From Phanerochaete sordida (Eukaryota > Basidiomycota > Agaricomycetes > Polyporales > Phanerochaetaceae): a stretch of DNA of 64,000 bases. The notes under the pieces are model-generated. The model did not search any database and was not told the origin of the DNA. It saw only the letters and a program-made list of their open reading frames with translations. Position 1 is the first letter of the stretch; each line of letters opens with the position of its first letter. Positions 13,901 through 25,920 of the stretch are shown piece after piece. Location of the stretch: positions 1,158,124 through 1,222,123 of the forward strand of contig BPQB01000004.1 in NCBI GenBank assembly GCA_019973155.2, given 5' to 3'. The translations under genes were made by a program, and so were the position numbers.

Positions 13901-16468
13901 AAGCGATATAGAGGGAAAAGTCATTAGTGATGATGTTGAGCTGAAGTCCGAGACAAAAGCAGATGAAGAGAATGGGTTGGATAAAGATGCGACTGAAGAT
14001 GAAAGTGAGGTGGGAAGGAGCGAAGACGAGGCCCAAGAGGATGGTGGTACAAGCAGAGAAACGGTGGTGGACGGAGGAAGAGAAGAAGAAAAAGACAGAG
14101 GGGACGAGGGTGCTAGGAACGACAGCGAGGACACGGAAGTAGTCGCGCTAGATCCATGGGGCGGTCGCGAAGACAGAGAGTCAAGGGGGAGAGACGGTGA
14201 CGTGAACGAAAGGGACGGTGTGGGCGCATGTGTAAATGTGGACCGAGATCCAGATCTCGATGTCGGTGATGGCGAAGCAGAAGACATATCCCCCGACATA
14301 CTGCCGACCGAGAAACCAGAGCTCGCCAGCGAAGACCCATGCGCCAGCGCCGTCGACGAGAGCGACCTCGAACGAACAGACGTCGGTGCCGGGATCGACG
14401 GAACACCCGGGTCGGCCGAAGACAATAATGAACTCGTCGTCCGGCTATTCTGTACACCAGACGACAGTGGAGAGGCCGTGGAGCTCTCCACGCTGGTGGC
14501 GGATGTAAACGAGACAGTGACAGGAACCCCAGAATGAGATGACAAAGTCCGCGCCGAGGAAGGACTAAACGACGAAGATAGAATTGACCGATCCAAAATG
14601 CTTGTTGTGCCGAGACTACTTGAGGATGCGCTTGTTGTGGATTGCAAAGATACCGAGTCCCAAGTTGTGGAAGAAAACGCCAAAGAAGAAGCAGACGAAC
14701 CGTCTATAGGTTGCGAACTGGAACAGAAAAAGCAAGAAAGCAAAATTGGCACTCCATGCCAACCAAGAACAAAGGCAAAGCGAAAGAAGGCAGAGCGGGA
14801 GAAATGGACACTCACGTTGACCCTGACGAGAGACTACTGCTTGCTTGGAAGCTTGATGCGCTGACAGGCGTTGACGAGGCGCTCCGTGACCGGGGAAAAG
14901 ACGCAGATACTGAGACAGAGAGAGACTCGCTAATGGAAGCAGAGATTGTAGTTGAGGATATGATAGACAGAGGAGTCGTGGGTGTAGAGAGATGTTCCGA
15001 GGGCGATGAGCTCGTTAAAGACGTGGATGATCGTGACGACGTAAGCGTAGAGGAACCCGAGGATGATAGGCTGGACGATCCAAATGAGAGGGATGAGGAG
15101 CTTTGCGAGGACCTCGAACCAGATGAAGCAGAGACGGATGTTGCCGAGATTGTATTTGAGGATTGAGAGGCCGTACTCTGGCTAGAAGAGCTGGATGTAG
15201 ATAGCGATACCGAGCGTGAGGCTTGCGAAGGTCCGGACGACCTGGAGGCGGAGCCTGAAGCGCTTGAACTGCTCTGTAAGCCACGAGTGTGCGACCGCGA
15301 ACTTTGCGACACCGGAGTCGACTGTGAACTCGGCGGCGGCGTGGACGAGTCTCCACCGGACGTTACAGACACAGACGTCGAAGAACCATGACTTGAGGTC
15401 GAATCGCTGGTACTCGATGAATGGGATTCGGACGACGATGACGTGGTGCTGCTCTGTGACTGTGACATTGGAGGCGGCGTTGGTGGTCCAGGTCCGACGG
15501 AGCTGCGAGACGACGGCCCGCCGCCCGGCGAGGACTGAGAAGACGGCGGTTGAGATAGCGGTAAGCTCGACGAGCTGCTTTGCGAACTGGCCGACGTGGG
15601 CGGCGGCGTCGGGTCTCCAGGATCAGAGCTCTTTACAGAGGACGGGGGTGGCTGAGACGAATGTGAGGACTCTGAGACCGGCGGCGGCTGCGTCGAGTGC
15701 GAGGTAGGGTCCTGCGAAGTCTGCGAGGAACTTGAACCCTGAGAAGATCGAGACGTCGGTTGCGACTGCGATGATTGGCTGCTGGGCGGCGGCGTGGGCG
15801 GATCCGGGCTATCTGTGCTCCGCGAAGCTACAGACGACGGGGGTGGTTGCGAAGGCGTGGTCGTTGACGAGGTGGAAGCGCTTGTTGACTGCGAGTGCGA
15901 CGTCTGAGAGCCGGAGCTCGACGAAACTGACACGACAGATACACTGCTGGGTGGCGCTTGCGGCGTCGACGAAGACGTCGTCTGAGAGGCGTGCGAAGAA
16001 GGAGACGAGCTTGAGGTGGAGGATGTTGAGGATGAGGAGGACTGCGCAGCCGACGACGTGGAAGTCGTTGAAGACTGTTCCGTGCCCATTCAGGGACGAT
16101 ATTGACGGCCGAAGGACTCAGTACTCACCGTAGAACTCGACGAACCACTAGAGCTCGAGCTTCCCCCCGCGCTGCTGCTCGACGCATTCGAGCTTGGATT
16201 GAGCGGCGCGGCGCGTCGTGCCCGCCGGGGATCGAAGCCGAGCGTAGTCGAGAGCACTGGAGGTTGCGTTAATACGATTGTCTTGCCGGCGGTACCTGTG
16301 GGCGTGGCTGCAGCGAGTGCGGGGAACCAGGCCATGCAAACGGCGAGAGCGATAGACGGCCATCGCGAAGGATTCCTGAGAGAAAAGCACAGCGAAAGTC
16401 AGTGCGGGTGATGCACGTCAAACAAACAAGGCTCATTACCGTCCCGCCGCTCGTTCGCGCGCGTCCAT
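10992..16468 (-). CDS. Mucin-like single-pass membrane protein with long cytoplasmic tail (1,716 aa)
   Basis: Six exons: 16468-16440, 16375-16129, 16074-14816, 14717-12831, 12777-11226, 11168-10992; 5,151 nt, exactly 1,717 codons. The N-terminus MDARERAAGRNPSRWPSIA leads into a hydrophobic core ending ALAAATP, a signal peptide formed across the first splice. The next 1,100 residues are almost pure Ser/Thr/Pro, as in heavily O-glycosylated wall or sensor mucins. One transmembrane helix (GLVIGVIAFVVLIGVWIGIA, near residue 1150) is followed by a stop-transfer RRKH and a tail of about 550 residues with Gly/Ser/His repeats (AHGHSSSAHGH, SSGHGHPLSSVGHGASS) and many SP/TP sites. The architecture resembles fungal cell-surface sensors (Msb2/Hkr1/Wsc type in general plan), but no diagnostic domain was seen, so the role is inference. 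Confidence 0.8.
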
Positions 16469-18717
16469 CTTGAGTTCGGGATCTCGCCTCGACGCCGGCA
16501 AACAACACGCGCATTTACTCGGTTCCTGGACTGCTTGGCTGAGGACTGCGCTCTGCGAAAACGCGTCAGGACTCGATGAATCCTAGGTCACTCCAGACTA
16601 GGGCGCGGAGGAATGCCCGCAACGTTCATGGGGGGAGTAGGCCCGACAGCAAGCCTCCACGAGGAAGTCTAGACGGAGAGAGCAGCGACTCACCACATCG
16701 GTTTCCGGGCAGGTGCACATAGATATGCTATTCCTGGACCCAAGACGTCGAGACATGAACAGGGTGGAATGCGCGCGTTCGTGTCGAGGTCAAGCTGAGC
16801 TGTCCTCTTTAGTGGAGGAGGGCATGAGCAAGAACAGGGCACTCCAGTAACGGCGGGGTGAGCAAGATTCCTAACGATAGGCCAGAGGTCATTCCACGAG
16901 GGATGGTCTGAGATCCCGCCCGGGGACAAGACGGATGGCGAGCGGCGACGGGGACGGGGACACTTCCGAGAACAGGGGCGACGACGAGGACGGACGGAAG
17001 GAGCGCGAGCAGGTCGGTGCAAGGACAGTCGGGATTATGTATTTGGAGGAAAGGAGCTGTGGAACCTCCTGTAAACTAGCGGCCAGCAGACGCGAGCCGC
17101 GAGATGAAGCTCATCCTCCAGCCAAAGCGCGAATCCGGCACCCACCCGCCATAAGCGCTCATTTCCTTTTCCGGCACCTCTCCTTCGTCGTTTGCGATCG
17201 CTTCACCTCTTTTCCCGCGAGACACCTCCCTGCTCTACAACTTCTCTCACAAATCCCCACTTGTTCTTCTCCGCAAAGACATGTCCAGTGCTGCAATGCT
17301 TCCGTCTGTCGTCCTTCTCCGCCTCGGGCTTCGCCCGTCTCCTGTTGGAGCATCACTCGTTCCTGGTTGCGACGTGCGGCCTCAGTCCCAGGCTTGCACG
17401 TTGACCAACCAGATTCTCCTGGCTCGAAATACAGACGTCATGCGTTAAACAATCGTCCTCGTTTTGATGCCTGGACTCTTTGACCTCCTGGAATGGGCCA
17501 TCTTTATCCCAGGAACTGACCAGAGTTTATCAGGGCCGGCGGTACGTACACCTCCTGCATGGGTGTCTCTCATTCGGACGCTCTGTGAAACTCGAGACGG
17601 ACTGATAAGATGCCGTTCGCAGTAAGGGGCTGCCACCCACATCCTGGCGAGCGCGTCCATACCGTACTATCACCGAGCATCCCTGTGCGCCTGCGAGCTG
17701 TCGGGCGCATAGGCAGATAGCCTACCGCCGTACGCTGTGTTCAACTGTATACGCGCTCCACTTCGGAACCGCCACCTCTGCCAGGCTGCTTCTTCGAGTC
17801 CGTGTTCCGACAAGGCAGCCACGCCCTGCTACTCGCCGGGCAGCATGGGTCTGCACGTTTCAGCGCGCGCCCTGCTTGTGCAGGGTCTGCACGCGGCGTG
17901 CTCTTGCGCTCGCAGCCGCACGCGCACCCACGCAGGCCAGGAGGGCCGACGGGCCCAGCCGCCGGGCATCTCGGCGCACGCGTTCGCACGGCGCCAGCAA
18001 CTCAGCGAAGAGGAGCCACCGCGGGCTGCCGCAGCGCCCCAACGCCGGGGCTATCGCACGATGCTCGCGGAAGAGGAAAGGAGTCTGATCGCAGGAGCCT
18101 GCCGGGGTGACCAGGAGCATGCCGTTGGCAATCCCACTGAATCATCGCCACTGCTGCGCGATATGCGCCGCGGCTGCAAGGGAGTAGCTGTGTTGGAGCT
18201 GACCTGCCTTGGGATTGCGTAGTGCGGTGTCATTTTTGACGCAGTCGGGAGTCGGCATCCGGGCCCCGGCGCAGGGACGACCTCAGGGCGAGACAAACTA
18301 CCGGCGGCATCTAGGTCTTCCGAATTTGCTCAATTACTGCTCGATATTCACACAGGACAGGGGTCGGGGGCATGTTCGTCGCCCGACGGTACAGACTTGG
18401 CCCTGTCATCCATGTGCGATAGACTGAGCCCGGGTTCTAGTCACCGTAGTGCTACTGTCAGCATGCTGCGCTGAACACGCCACAGGAGTCGTACAATTTG
18501 GTATATCAGTTTGCTCAGTCGTCCGCGGGCCGCGTAGAGCGGCGCTGTTCTCCACTTTGCGCATGCCGTTGCGAATGCCGACAGGTCCTGTCTCACTGGC
18601 GCTGGATACTGGTCTCAATAACATTGAATGGCAGGCTGGGCATCTAAACGGTGGTACAGCTCCAAAACAGCACAGGACAATTTGCTCCGATATCAAGCAC
18701 AGAAGTACTTGGCCTCG
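16469..18717. other. Long intergenic stretch without a convincing gene
   Basis: About 2.25 kb. Open frames here (for example 17737-18222 +) lack introns, motifs and protein-like composition, being biased to Arg/Ala/Ser from GC-rich DNA. It contains the promoter of the mucin-like gene and the 3' flank of CSN3. A non-coding RNA cannot be excluded. Confidence 0.45.
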
Positions 18718-20444
18718 TCAAGCATACATCGACTCCTCAGCCCAGGCCCCCGACGGCGGGGTATTATACATATCCTCCTCTGTACCCCATGCCTCGTCCT
18801 TGTGCTTGAGAGCCTGTGGGGAGTGCGATGAGCATGGACACATTATACCTACCATAAAACACGCACCTTCTGCAGGTACTCCTTGCTCGAGTTGAGCGCC
18901 CTCTCCACGTCGCGCAGAAGCTTGGCCTGGTCCTGGGCACGCGCCAGCGCCGCGTCGACATCCGCCTTCGTGAACTGCGGCGTGGAGTCGGCGAAGGTGA
19001 CGTTGCCATCCACCGATATGCTAGCGTTGATCTCGCCAACTTCGATCTGTCCGAATCATGAGCACGCCACTTCTCGCACGAATTGAAGCAGAGGCTCACC
19101 ATGCTCATCACCACGGCGCGCGCCTCCTCCGCCTCGAGCCCGACTTCCCTGCCGATGTCGGCAAGGCCGAGCGTGATGTACGTGAGCGTGAGCCTCTTGA
19201 TCAGCCACCGCGGCGCACGATCGATGACCTGCTGCACCAGCCCGAAGTTCTGGTCCGCACGGAAAACCTCCACGTCCTTTTGAATGATCGCAGTCAGTGT
19301 GGCCACGGTTTGAGGATAGGCCTTGCCGAGCGTGTTGTATGGCGAGTTCTTGATCATGCGAATGAGCTGGTTGTTGGCATATTTTGGCGGTTGGATAGGC
19401 TGCGTGCTCGATGAGTTGATTGCATACAGCTAGAGCTATTCGACATACCTTGCCGTACAAAACCAGCTGAACCAATGTCAACTTCTTGAGGGCTTCGTAT
19501 TGGATAGCTGCCGGTGTTTGAGCAGGGGAAGTCACGACAATCTCGAAGAACTCCTCCGCTTCCCGCCAACGTTTGAGGGCAGCGAGAACGACACCGCCTG
19601 CATAATGGTATACCAGGTTGTCATTATAGTGAAGCTCAGAGATGGAACTGTCGATATTGAGAATAGGCGTTGCGAGGACTGGGAGGGCAACAGCAAAGTG
19701 TCGTGCAGTAATACAGGCCTAACACAAGTTAAGCACGCGCCACGAGCCGGTCTACAACGACCAGTGCTCACCCGCAGGAAGATTGCGTGGACATTCGTGA
19801 GGTATGTTGAATTTGGTGGATATCTGACGACGATGTCGCGGAGGGGTCCGAGTGCGTGCTTCACCTACGGATGATACAAACGAACTTCATGAGCTTGACG
19901 TCTGGCACGAATGGTACCACGCACATTATCCCCTGATGCTTTCACGATGCCGTTTGCCAGTGCAGTAACTATCAAGCATCAAGTCAGCATCACCACGAAC
20001 AAGTCATAGCTGGAACCACATACTACGATCAGGAGCAAGGCGAGCGTGCTCGGGAGTGAACCGCTTGCAGAACGACTCGACGTGTTCGGCTTGTGGTGGC
20101 GCTCCGTTCACGTTGAGCTTCGCTGCGCTATGGTGCATATTTTGAATACACATGCAACGTAGTAGGGTGCGTGCAACTTACAGGATATAGAGGTATCCGA
20201 GTGTATTCGCTTCTGGGCTCAAGATCTCCAGCGGGTCCTGCCCACTTCCAAGGGTACTCGCAAGCAATGCCTCGCGCGTCTCCTTCGTTCCAAAGCTCCT
20301 CAGAGCGTTGTTCACACTTACGGGTGTGGTGTTAGCACCGGTTAGGTAGTGCAGGAGCTCGTCGAGGTTCTTGAGCTGCTCCTGGGCTGGTGCAGCCGCG
20401 GCAGATTGCTCATGCTGTGCGGCGGTCGACGTCGAGGGTGCCAT
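18718..20444 (-). CDS. csn3: COP9 signalosome complex subunit 3 (438 aa)
   Basis: Scaffold subunit of the COP9 signalosome, which removes Nedd8 from cullins. Eight exons: 20444-20182, 20127-20024, 19968-19925, 19864-19772, 19718-19449, 19366-19100, 19046-18867, 18813-18718; total 1,317 nt, 439 codons with stop. The C-terminal half is colinear with animal CSN3: helical repeats around SPYNTLGKAYPQTVATL and FRADQNFGLVQQVIDR, then the PCI winged-helix part with RLTLTYITLGLADIGREVGL and IEVGEINASISVDGNVTFAD, and a coiled tail. Length is close to human CSN3 (423 aa). At the exon 2/3 junction two donors 3 nt apart both keep frame (GTAGTA or GTATGT); the second was chosen. Confidence 0.92.
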
Positions 20445-21057
20445 GGCTAAGGGACAGTACCATTAGCGTATTCGTATTCGTGAGGATACAGCAAGGACAT
20501 GCAATTGTGTCCCGAAGATAGCCCCGATGCTGCACGATTGCGTACGTAGCACGAATCGCCACTCACTTTGTGGAGGTCGTATGTGAGAGGCTTACAGCAG
20601 CTTGTGCCGGTATTGGGGGAAATCTCGGTACGTTATGATGTCCTCAAGCCACAGAAAGCTTGCGGGAGGTATCTGGTAGTGTTATAGGACAGCGAACGAA
20701 TACGCGAGACACGCGCAAGCGGTGCAGATGCGAGAGTGGGACCAAGTGATGTAAGCGCCCATTTATGCGGCACGCGTCTGCAGGCGCGCTGCGCGTCCGG
20801 GATAGCCGAGGATTCACGGTATGCGCATGAGCAGCAGACGCGGAAGGACATGAGTACTAGGATGGTATACACTAGCTACGGCTCGGCAACATGATATCTT
20901 CTAATTCTAATGCTTGTAAGTGTCCAACAATCTGGAGATAGGTCGTGTCAGGCTCGGGTTTGATATGTTCGGTCTGGCAGACGAGCAACTTCGAATCAGT
21001 CGACGCGCCAACAACGCAGGACAAAACAACACGCATACCGTTAAGAAGTAGAGATCC
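20445..21057. other. Intergenic between tandem minus-strand genes
   Basis: About 610 bp upstream of CSN3 and downstream of the benzoquinone reductase 3' end... the stretch holds the CSN3 promoter side and the WrbA 3' flank. Nothing gene-like was seen. Confidence 0.5.
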
Positions 21058-21877
21058 TTAGAAGGAAACCTTCGCAAGAGTGTCCTGGAACATCTTGCCC
21101 TGGATCCTTGCGATCTCGAGCTCGAGCTCGCTCGGGTTGCGGCTACCGTCAGGACCAGCGAAGGCGCCCGCACCCCATGCAGAGCCACCGTGGACCTCGG
21201 TCATGTTGGTCTGCTGAGGGAAGGTGTGGCTGTAGCCGAGCGGCACGTAGATGATGCCGTGGTGTGCGAAGGTCGACATCGCGTTCATCGCGGTAGACTC
21301 TGCGTAGCTGCCGTCAGCAAAGCGTGCGATACACACAATAGAAGCAGGACGCACCCTGACCACCACCAGGAGTCGCAGTAGAGACGAAGAGAGCGGCATA
21401 CTTGCCGGCGAGGGCGCCCTTAGACCAAAGCTGGCCGGTAGCGTCCCAGAATGCCTGACAAGGTATTAGCTACGTCCTGCGCTTGGAACAACACCAAAGG
21501 CCTACCTTCCACTGTGCGGGGAAGTTACCGAAACGCGTGGGGATACCGAAGACGAAGCCGTCAAACTGAGGGAGCTCGTCAGGAGTGATGACGGGGTACG
21601 CTGGCTTGGCTGGCGCGTGCATCTTCTCGAGGATCTCCTGAGGAAGAGTCTCAGGCACCCTAACAGTGAGGTCAGTACGTCCAAATTCAAAGAAAGCAAA
21701 AAAGTACTCACTGGTAGATGGTCGCAACACCGCCGGCGCCCTCAATACCGGCCTTGACGGACTCAGCCACTGCAAAGAGCCCGTCAGTCTTATCATGACA
21801 GACACCAAACTCGTGTACGCACACTTGGCTACATGGCCGTACATGGAGTAGATGACGATGGCGATCTTCGCGGGCAT
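21058..21877 (-). CDS. WrbA-type NAD(P)H:quinone oxidoreductase / benzoquinone reductase (202 aa)
   Basis: FMN flav­odoxin-like enzyme performing two-electron reduction of quinones; in wood-decay basidiomycetes it detoxifies lignin-derived benzoquinones and supports hydroquinone redox cycling. Five exons: 21877-21823, 21769-21712, 21659-21506, 21454-21355, 21299-21058; 609 nt, 203 codons. Visible: the N-terminal FMN-phosphate loop [33 protein letters not shown], the flavin-binding [12 protein letters not shown] segment formed across the last splice, and [12 protein letters not shown]. Full length for the WrbA family (about 200 aa). Cytosolic (no signal peptide). Confidence 0.95.
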
Positions 21878-22809
21878 GTTGAATGTGTGAGGGGATCAGG
21901 AGTGCGATTCAATGGGAGAGAAGCACGAAAGTTGAGAAGAGAGATGGTGGAGAGAGGGCTGTCCCGCACGCTGCCCTTTGAAGGATTGTCGTGGACCCAT
22001 TAGTCAAGAAGGTCATGCGCATTACAGTGCACTCGAGGGAGAGTTGTGCCTATTCGAGAAGGATAGCGAACGATAATCGAACTGGTAGAACCGCTGTGCC
22101 GTTGCGGGAAGCAAAAAGGGCCGGAAAAACAACTTAAGCCCGGAAGTCAGTGCCGAATAGCGGAGCCAGCGAATGTCGGCTGGCGACGTTCGGAGTGCAC
22201 GGAGCGCGTTTGGCGGGAGGAGGAGGGGCGAGATGGTGGTCGAACACTACAACTTCCCGTTCAAGAGGGCGCGAAAGCTAAGCTGATGTTTGTAAGCCAA
22301 ACGTGAGACACATCCAACACTTCGTTAGCACCACGCTTTCGGCACCCTGCCTCCGCGAAGCTGCCCTTCGTCAGCCTCTGGACGGCCTCTACGCCGTGCA
22401 CGGCTGACTTTCAACGTCAACGGTGAAGACAGCTGACTGTGCGATATCTTGAAACTTCGCCGTAGCGGAGAGAACAGGCCAAGCGCGCAGCTGCGTCCCG
22501 TCTCGAGCCTTCTCGAGCTTCAGTTGGATGGTAACTTGACCGCGGCCCGAGGCCTGAGGGTAGGGGCCACAAGACTGGACTCTGGTGGGAATACTCCGAC
22601 ATATATTCGCGGACTTAACTATGGTCGACTATTCCGCAGGTAGACGTGCGAATGCTGCTTGACGCGTCACACGCGATATCGCGTGTGCCGCTCTGGTTGG
22701 TCCCCATGCAACACCGCGATCTCACACGCAATAGCCTGTCTCTTAGGTGTCATTCCTACCCAACGCATTCGTGCGAAATGTGGCGACCACGAGCTTGACT
22801 CTTGCGACC
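21878..22809. other. Divergent intergenic region
   Basis: About 930 bp shared by WrbA (-) and the SDR (+). It contains purine-rich stretches (21920-21950, 22200-22240) and no gene that I can support. Confidence 0.5.
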
Positions 22810-23812
22810 ATGGCCCCAGGACCGAACTTCAAGGATAAGCTGCTTGGCCACAAGGCGGTCGTCATCGGAGGCAGTAGAGGGTGCGCATCGCTGTCGAGGC
22901 TCGTTTACTGTGTTCAGACAGCTAACATAGTCTCTCCGACACAGTATAGGCTTAGGTGTGGCAGAAGCATTCCTCTCGTTCGGCGCGCATGTCCACATCA
23001 TTGGCCGGACTGCCGTAAACGTCGAGCAGGCCATCGCGCTCCTCAAAGAAGAGTACCCTGACCCGTCTCTGTCGATCTCAGGCTCGACAGCCGATGCCAC
23101 AGATGAAGCCGCGATTTCAGAAGTGTTGCGCCAGGTCGCACCCGTCGACCACATCGTGTATACCGCGGTCGACGCGAGGATCCGTGGCCCTATCGGCACC
23201 CTCGATATCGCGGATGCCAAAGACCTCTTCGGGGTGAAGTTCTGGGGCCAGGTCGCCGTCGCGAAGGCCATTGCAAACCACGACATTGTCAGGCGGGGCG
23301 GCTCCTACACCGTCAGCTCTGGCACGCTCAGTCTTCGGCCAGAGGCCGCGACTGCCGTGAGGCGATCTTGGTTCTGCTATGTCCGCGCCCCGCTGATCGG
23401 CTCGCCATACAGGTCGGCGGCGCACTTAACGCAGCGGTGAACAGCCTGACGAAAGGTTTAGCAATTGACCTTGCCCCGAAGGGGGTAAGAGTCAATGCCG
23501 TCGTGCCTGGTGAGCAGTATGTATGCGCCGTGCTTCCAACAGCCCTCATATCGCGTCTTCTCAGGTTTTGTCACCTCGACCCACGAGACAATCACTCCAG
23601 AGCGCGACGCTGCTTTGAAAAAACGTGCAAACAAGCTGCTGACAGACTTCGTCGGAACCACCGAGGATATCGCTGAAGCGTACCTATACCTCGCTCGAGC
23701 CAGGTACACTACCGGTACCCGTAAGTGCATTCGTGCTGACCACTTGAGCCATTTCGATGCTGATCGTTTCTTCGCAGTGTCTGTTGTAGATGGCGGGCTG
23801 CTGCTTGGTTGA
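22810..23812 (+). CDS. Atypical short-chain dehydrogenase/reductase (256 aa)
   Basis: Five exons: 22810-22880, 22945-23356, 23413-23509, 23565-23720, 23778-23812; 771 nt, 257 codons with stop. The Rossmann glycine motif GGSRGIGLG forms across intron 1 (residues about 20-28). Later come VDHIVYTAVDA (in place of NNAG), the catalytic-Ser strand YTVSSGTLSL, the helix ALNAAVNSLTKGLAIDLAPK and the classic RVNAVVPG turn. The YxxxK pair is missing: the stretch after SSGT has no Tyr, and the Lys position is not conserved. Such Tyr-less SDRs occur as a side branch, also in bacteria. Oxidoreductase activity is therefore uncertain. Start chosen at ATG 22810. Confidence 0.85.
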
Positions 23813-23980
23813 CGCGTCGGACAATCCCCAAGAGCTGCCGTCACAAAGTTCGATTCATGTCCATGGTAGTACATAGGCGATGCTACGTAGAGTGATTACA
23901 AGTGAATACAGTATACGGGTTCCAACCGAATGCGGCGATCTCATGGGAGACAGAAGGGAAAACGATGTTCGACCACCTGC

Positions 23981-24919
23981 TCAGATGATGACAAGTTCTC
24001 CCTTCACGTACTTTTGCCTACGCTCTCCGGCAATCTTGAAGAAGTAGCTCCCGTCGTACACGCCGCGTACGTCTTCCATGCGCATGATGCCATCGTGAGG
24101 CCAGATGGTCAACCAGGTTGCGGTCCCTGCGATTCTTGTCTCAGTAACGAAAGATAGTCTCGTACAGGGAAGGTGCACTTACACTCAAAGAGCTCCGCCA
24201 GCCACCCGAATGGATCATTGACACACCTCTGGCCGCGTGCGCCCTTTAGCGCATCGGGATATGTGATACCCCAGCTACCGTCGGACAGCTGCTCCCCGTA
24301 CTTCGAAAAGAAATCCGCGAACTGCTGTGCGCGAAAGCGACCTTCGTGGTCGTAGGTACCCGTGTCGCTGCCGTGCTTTGCTCCGTTGACGTCCTTGATG
24401 TAGATGCGGAAGAAGGGATCGGGGAGCCAGCGCCCCGGGGGGAGGGAGTACCAGGAGAATCCGCCGTGGATAACGGTCATGGCGAGCAGCGAGAGGAGGA
24501 TGCCCCAGCCGAGTAGTCGGAAGCCGATGTACGTCTCGTATACATTGATGACGCCGTCGTTGTTCAGGTCGAAGAAGACAACGTGTTGTTGCAGGACCTG
24601 GGTACCTGAATGTCAGACCGGGGGAGCAAAAACGATGGAAGAAGGCATACTGTCTCCTGTGCATGCTTCTCCGTAAAATCCTTGGGCTCCGTGGCACCAT
24701 CGGGAGAGACCTCGGTAACCGCAATGTTTGCGCGTGCGATACCAGACTCCTTGACCTTCTTCCAGTTGGTCCAGGGTACGCGCTGCTTCGTCACGGGCAC
24801 ATTATCGAGGCTGCTAACAACGTTCGTATGACCTTCCTCTCGCTGTCAGCTCAGACTTGGCCCCTTGAACTGTCTGACGTACCGTCGGATGCGGAACCGT
24901 TACTCTTGCTCTTCGACAT
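23981..24919 (-). CDS. Caleosin-family protein / peroxygenase (261 aa)
   Basis: Lipid-droplet-associated Ca- and haem-binding protein; in plants and some fungi it oxygenates fatty acids with hydroperoxides. Four exons: 24919-24883, 24838-24651, 24597-24183, 24126-23981; 786 nt, 262 codons. The canonical EF-hand DLNNDGVINVYE lies at about residues 85-96, next to a hydrophobic anchor (GWGILLSLLAMTVIHGG) and a proline-rich turn PPGRWLPDPFF that corresponds to the proline knot. The C-terminal part has WPHDGIMRMEDVRGVYDGS. Acceptor of intron 1 is a GAG rather than CAG, chosen because only it keeps frame. The His residues around the EF-hand (QQHVVFF, VIHGG) are candidates for haem ligands. Confidence 0.9.
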
Positions 24920-25121
24920 ATCTGTGACAGCGAGGTGGAGGATACGAGGAAAGGGGGGTTGGTTGCATGTTGCGGGGGCCAAAGAGACTATAAGAGCTAC
25001 CAGGAGCCTGACACACAAGTGAAGGAGATGGAAGTCGCGAGCAAGTTGACAGCAGAGTGCCAAAAACGGAAGACTTCGTCTTCCCTCGACAATCCGGTGG
25101 GCCCATTCTGCTCGACATCCA
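24920..25121. other. Intergenic
   Basis: Short stretch upstream of the caleosin gene; its promoter presumably lies here. Nothing else visible. Confidence 0.4.
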
Positions 25122-25530
25122 CTACGACCGATATCCCAAGACGACGAGCAGCGAGGCAGCTACGAACGCAAGACGTCGATAGTATCTCGGCAGCTTGTCA
25201 CAGCGTCGGACGGCGACCAGCGTCCCCAGAGACTCGAGTGGGCAATCGCGCTTGGGACCAGGGTATGGGCAAGACTTGCCGTAGAAGATCGCGAGCGCGA
25301 GAAAAAGACTTGAGCAGGGAAGCCAATATATTTGCGACAGACAGAACAGTACACGATAGGATGTAATACCTCTGGTAAGGAACACGACGCCATATCGAGT
25401 GACTTCCAGCGAGTGGATGGCATGCGCTCCAGCTGAGGCATCCAAGATTGCTCTTGGACTTGCGGTAGACTCCTGCGAGAAGAGATGAAGATCGGCAGGG
25501 GGACAATAGTGCGAGTCCGAGAAATGAGTG
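25122..25530 (-). CDS. Possible small membrane protein gene
   Basis: Doubtful. A minus-strand frame is open from about 25478 to a TAG at 25122 and contains two hydrophobic stretches (YRVLFCLSQIYWLPCSSLFL and LAFVAASLLVVLGYRS). It begins some 75 bp downstream of a TATA box and CACGTG palindrome on the same strand, which is the main reason to list it. No ATG is in the same frame near the start without assuming an intron, and the product is not recognised. Confidence 0.25.
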
Positions 25531-25555
25531 AGGAGAAAAAATGGCCAGCGTGAGG

Positions 25556-25590
25556 AATTTATAGGGCTTGACGGAGGTCACGTGACCAAT
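25556..25590 (-). promoter_or_regulatory. TATA box with adjacent GGTCACGTGACC palindrome
   Basis: Minus strand reads CCTATAAAT at 25556-25564. A 12-bp perfect palindrome GGTCACGTGACC (E-box core CACGTG) lies at 25576-25587, overlapping a plus-strand CCAAT at 25586-25590. In fungi CACGTG is bound by bHLH factors such as Cbf1/Pho4/SREBP types. The order (E-box then TATA) points to minus-strand transcription. Confidence 0.45.
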
Positions 25591-25920
25591 CCCGCAAGCG
25601 AACCATCCTTCAGCCAATGGCATGCCGCGAGATACACAGTAAGCCCGAGTCTCTAGGGCGGAAGAATGAGTTTACGAAAATCCATTACAGTGTGTACTAC
25701 AAGACCTTCGTCAGCATGGTACAGAATTGAAGATAAACGAGGGTCGGGGGAAGGGGAGGAACGAATTCTTGTGTCTAGTGGCTACTTCTATTGCCTGGTA
25801 TCATCGTGAAGATTGATCCTGTCCAACGTCCAACGTGAGACTTCGCACTCCCTCAGTCACGAAGCTTGGATAGAAATAAGCCGCGCAGGCCGATGGAGGC
25901 CGTGTCGATATATCGCCTCA

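Noticed and set aside
13194..14537. 447-codon plus-strand open frame, rich in Asp/Glu/Gly
   Set aside because: Exact antisense of the Ser/Thr-rich ectodomain exon; low-complexity DNA leaves the other strand open.
17737..18222. 161-codon plus-strand frame
   Set aside because: Ala/Arg/Ser-rich with no motif, no homologous feel, no clear promoter; treated as intergenic.
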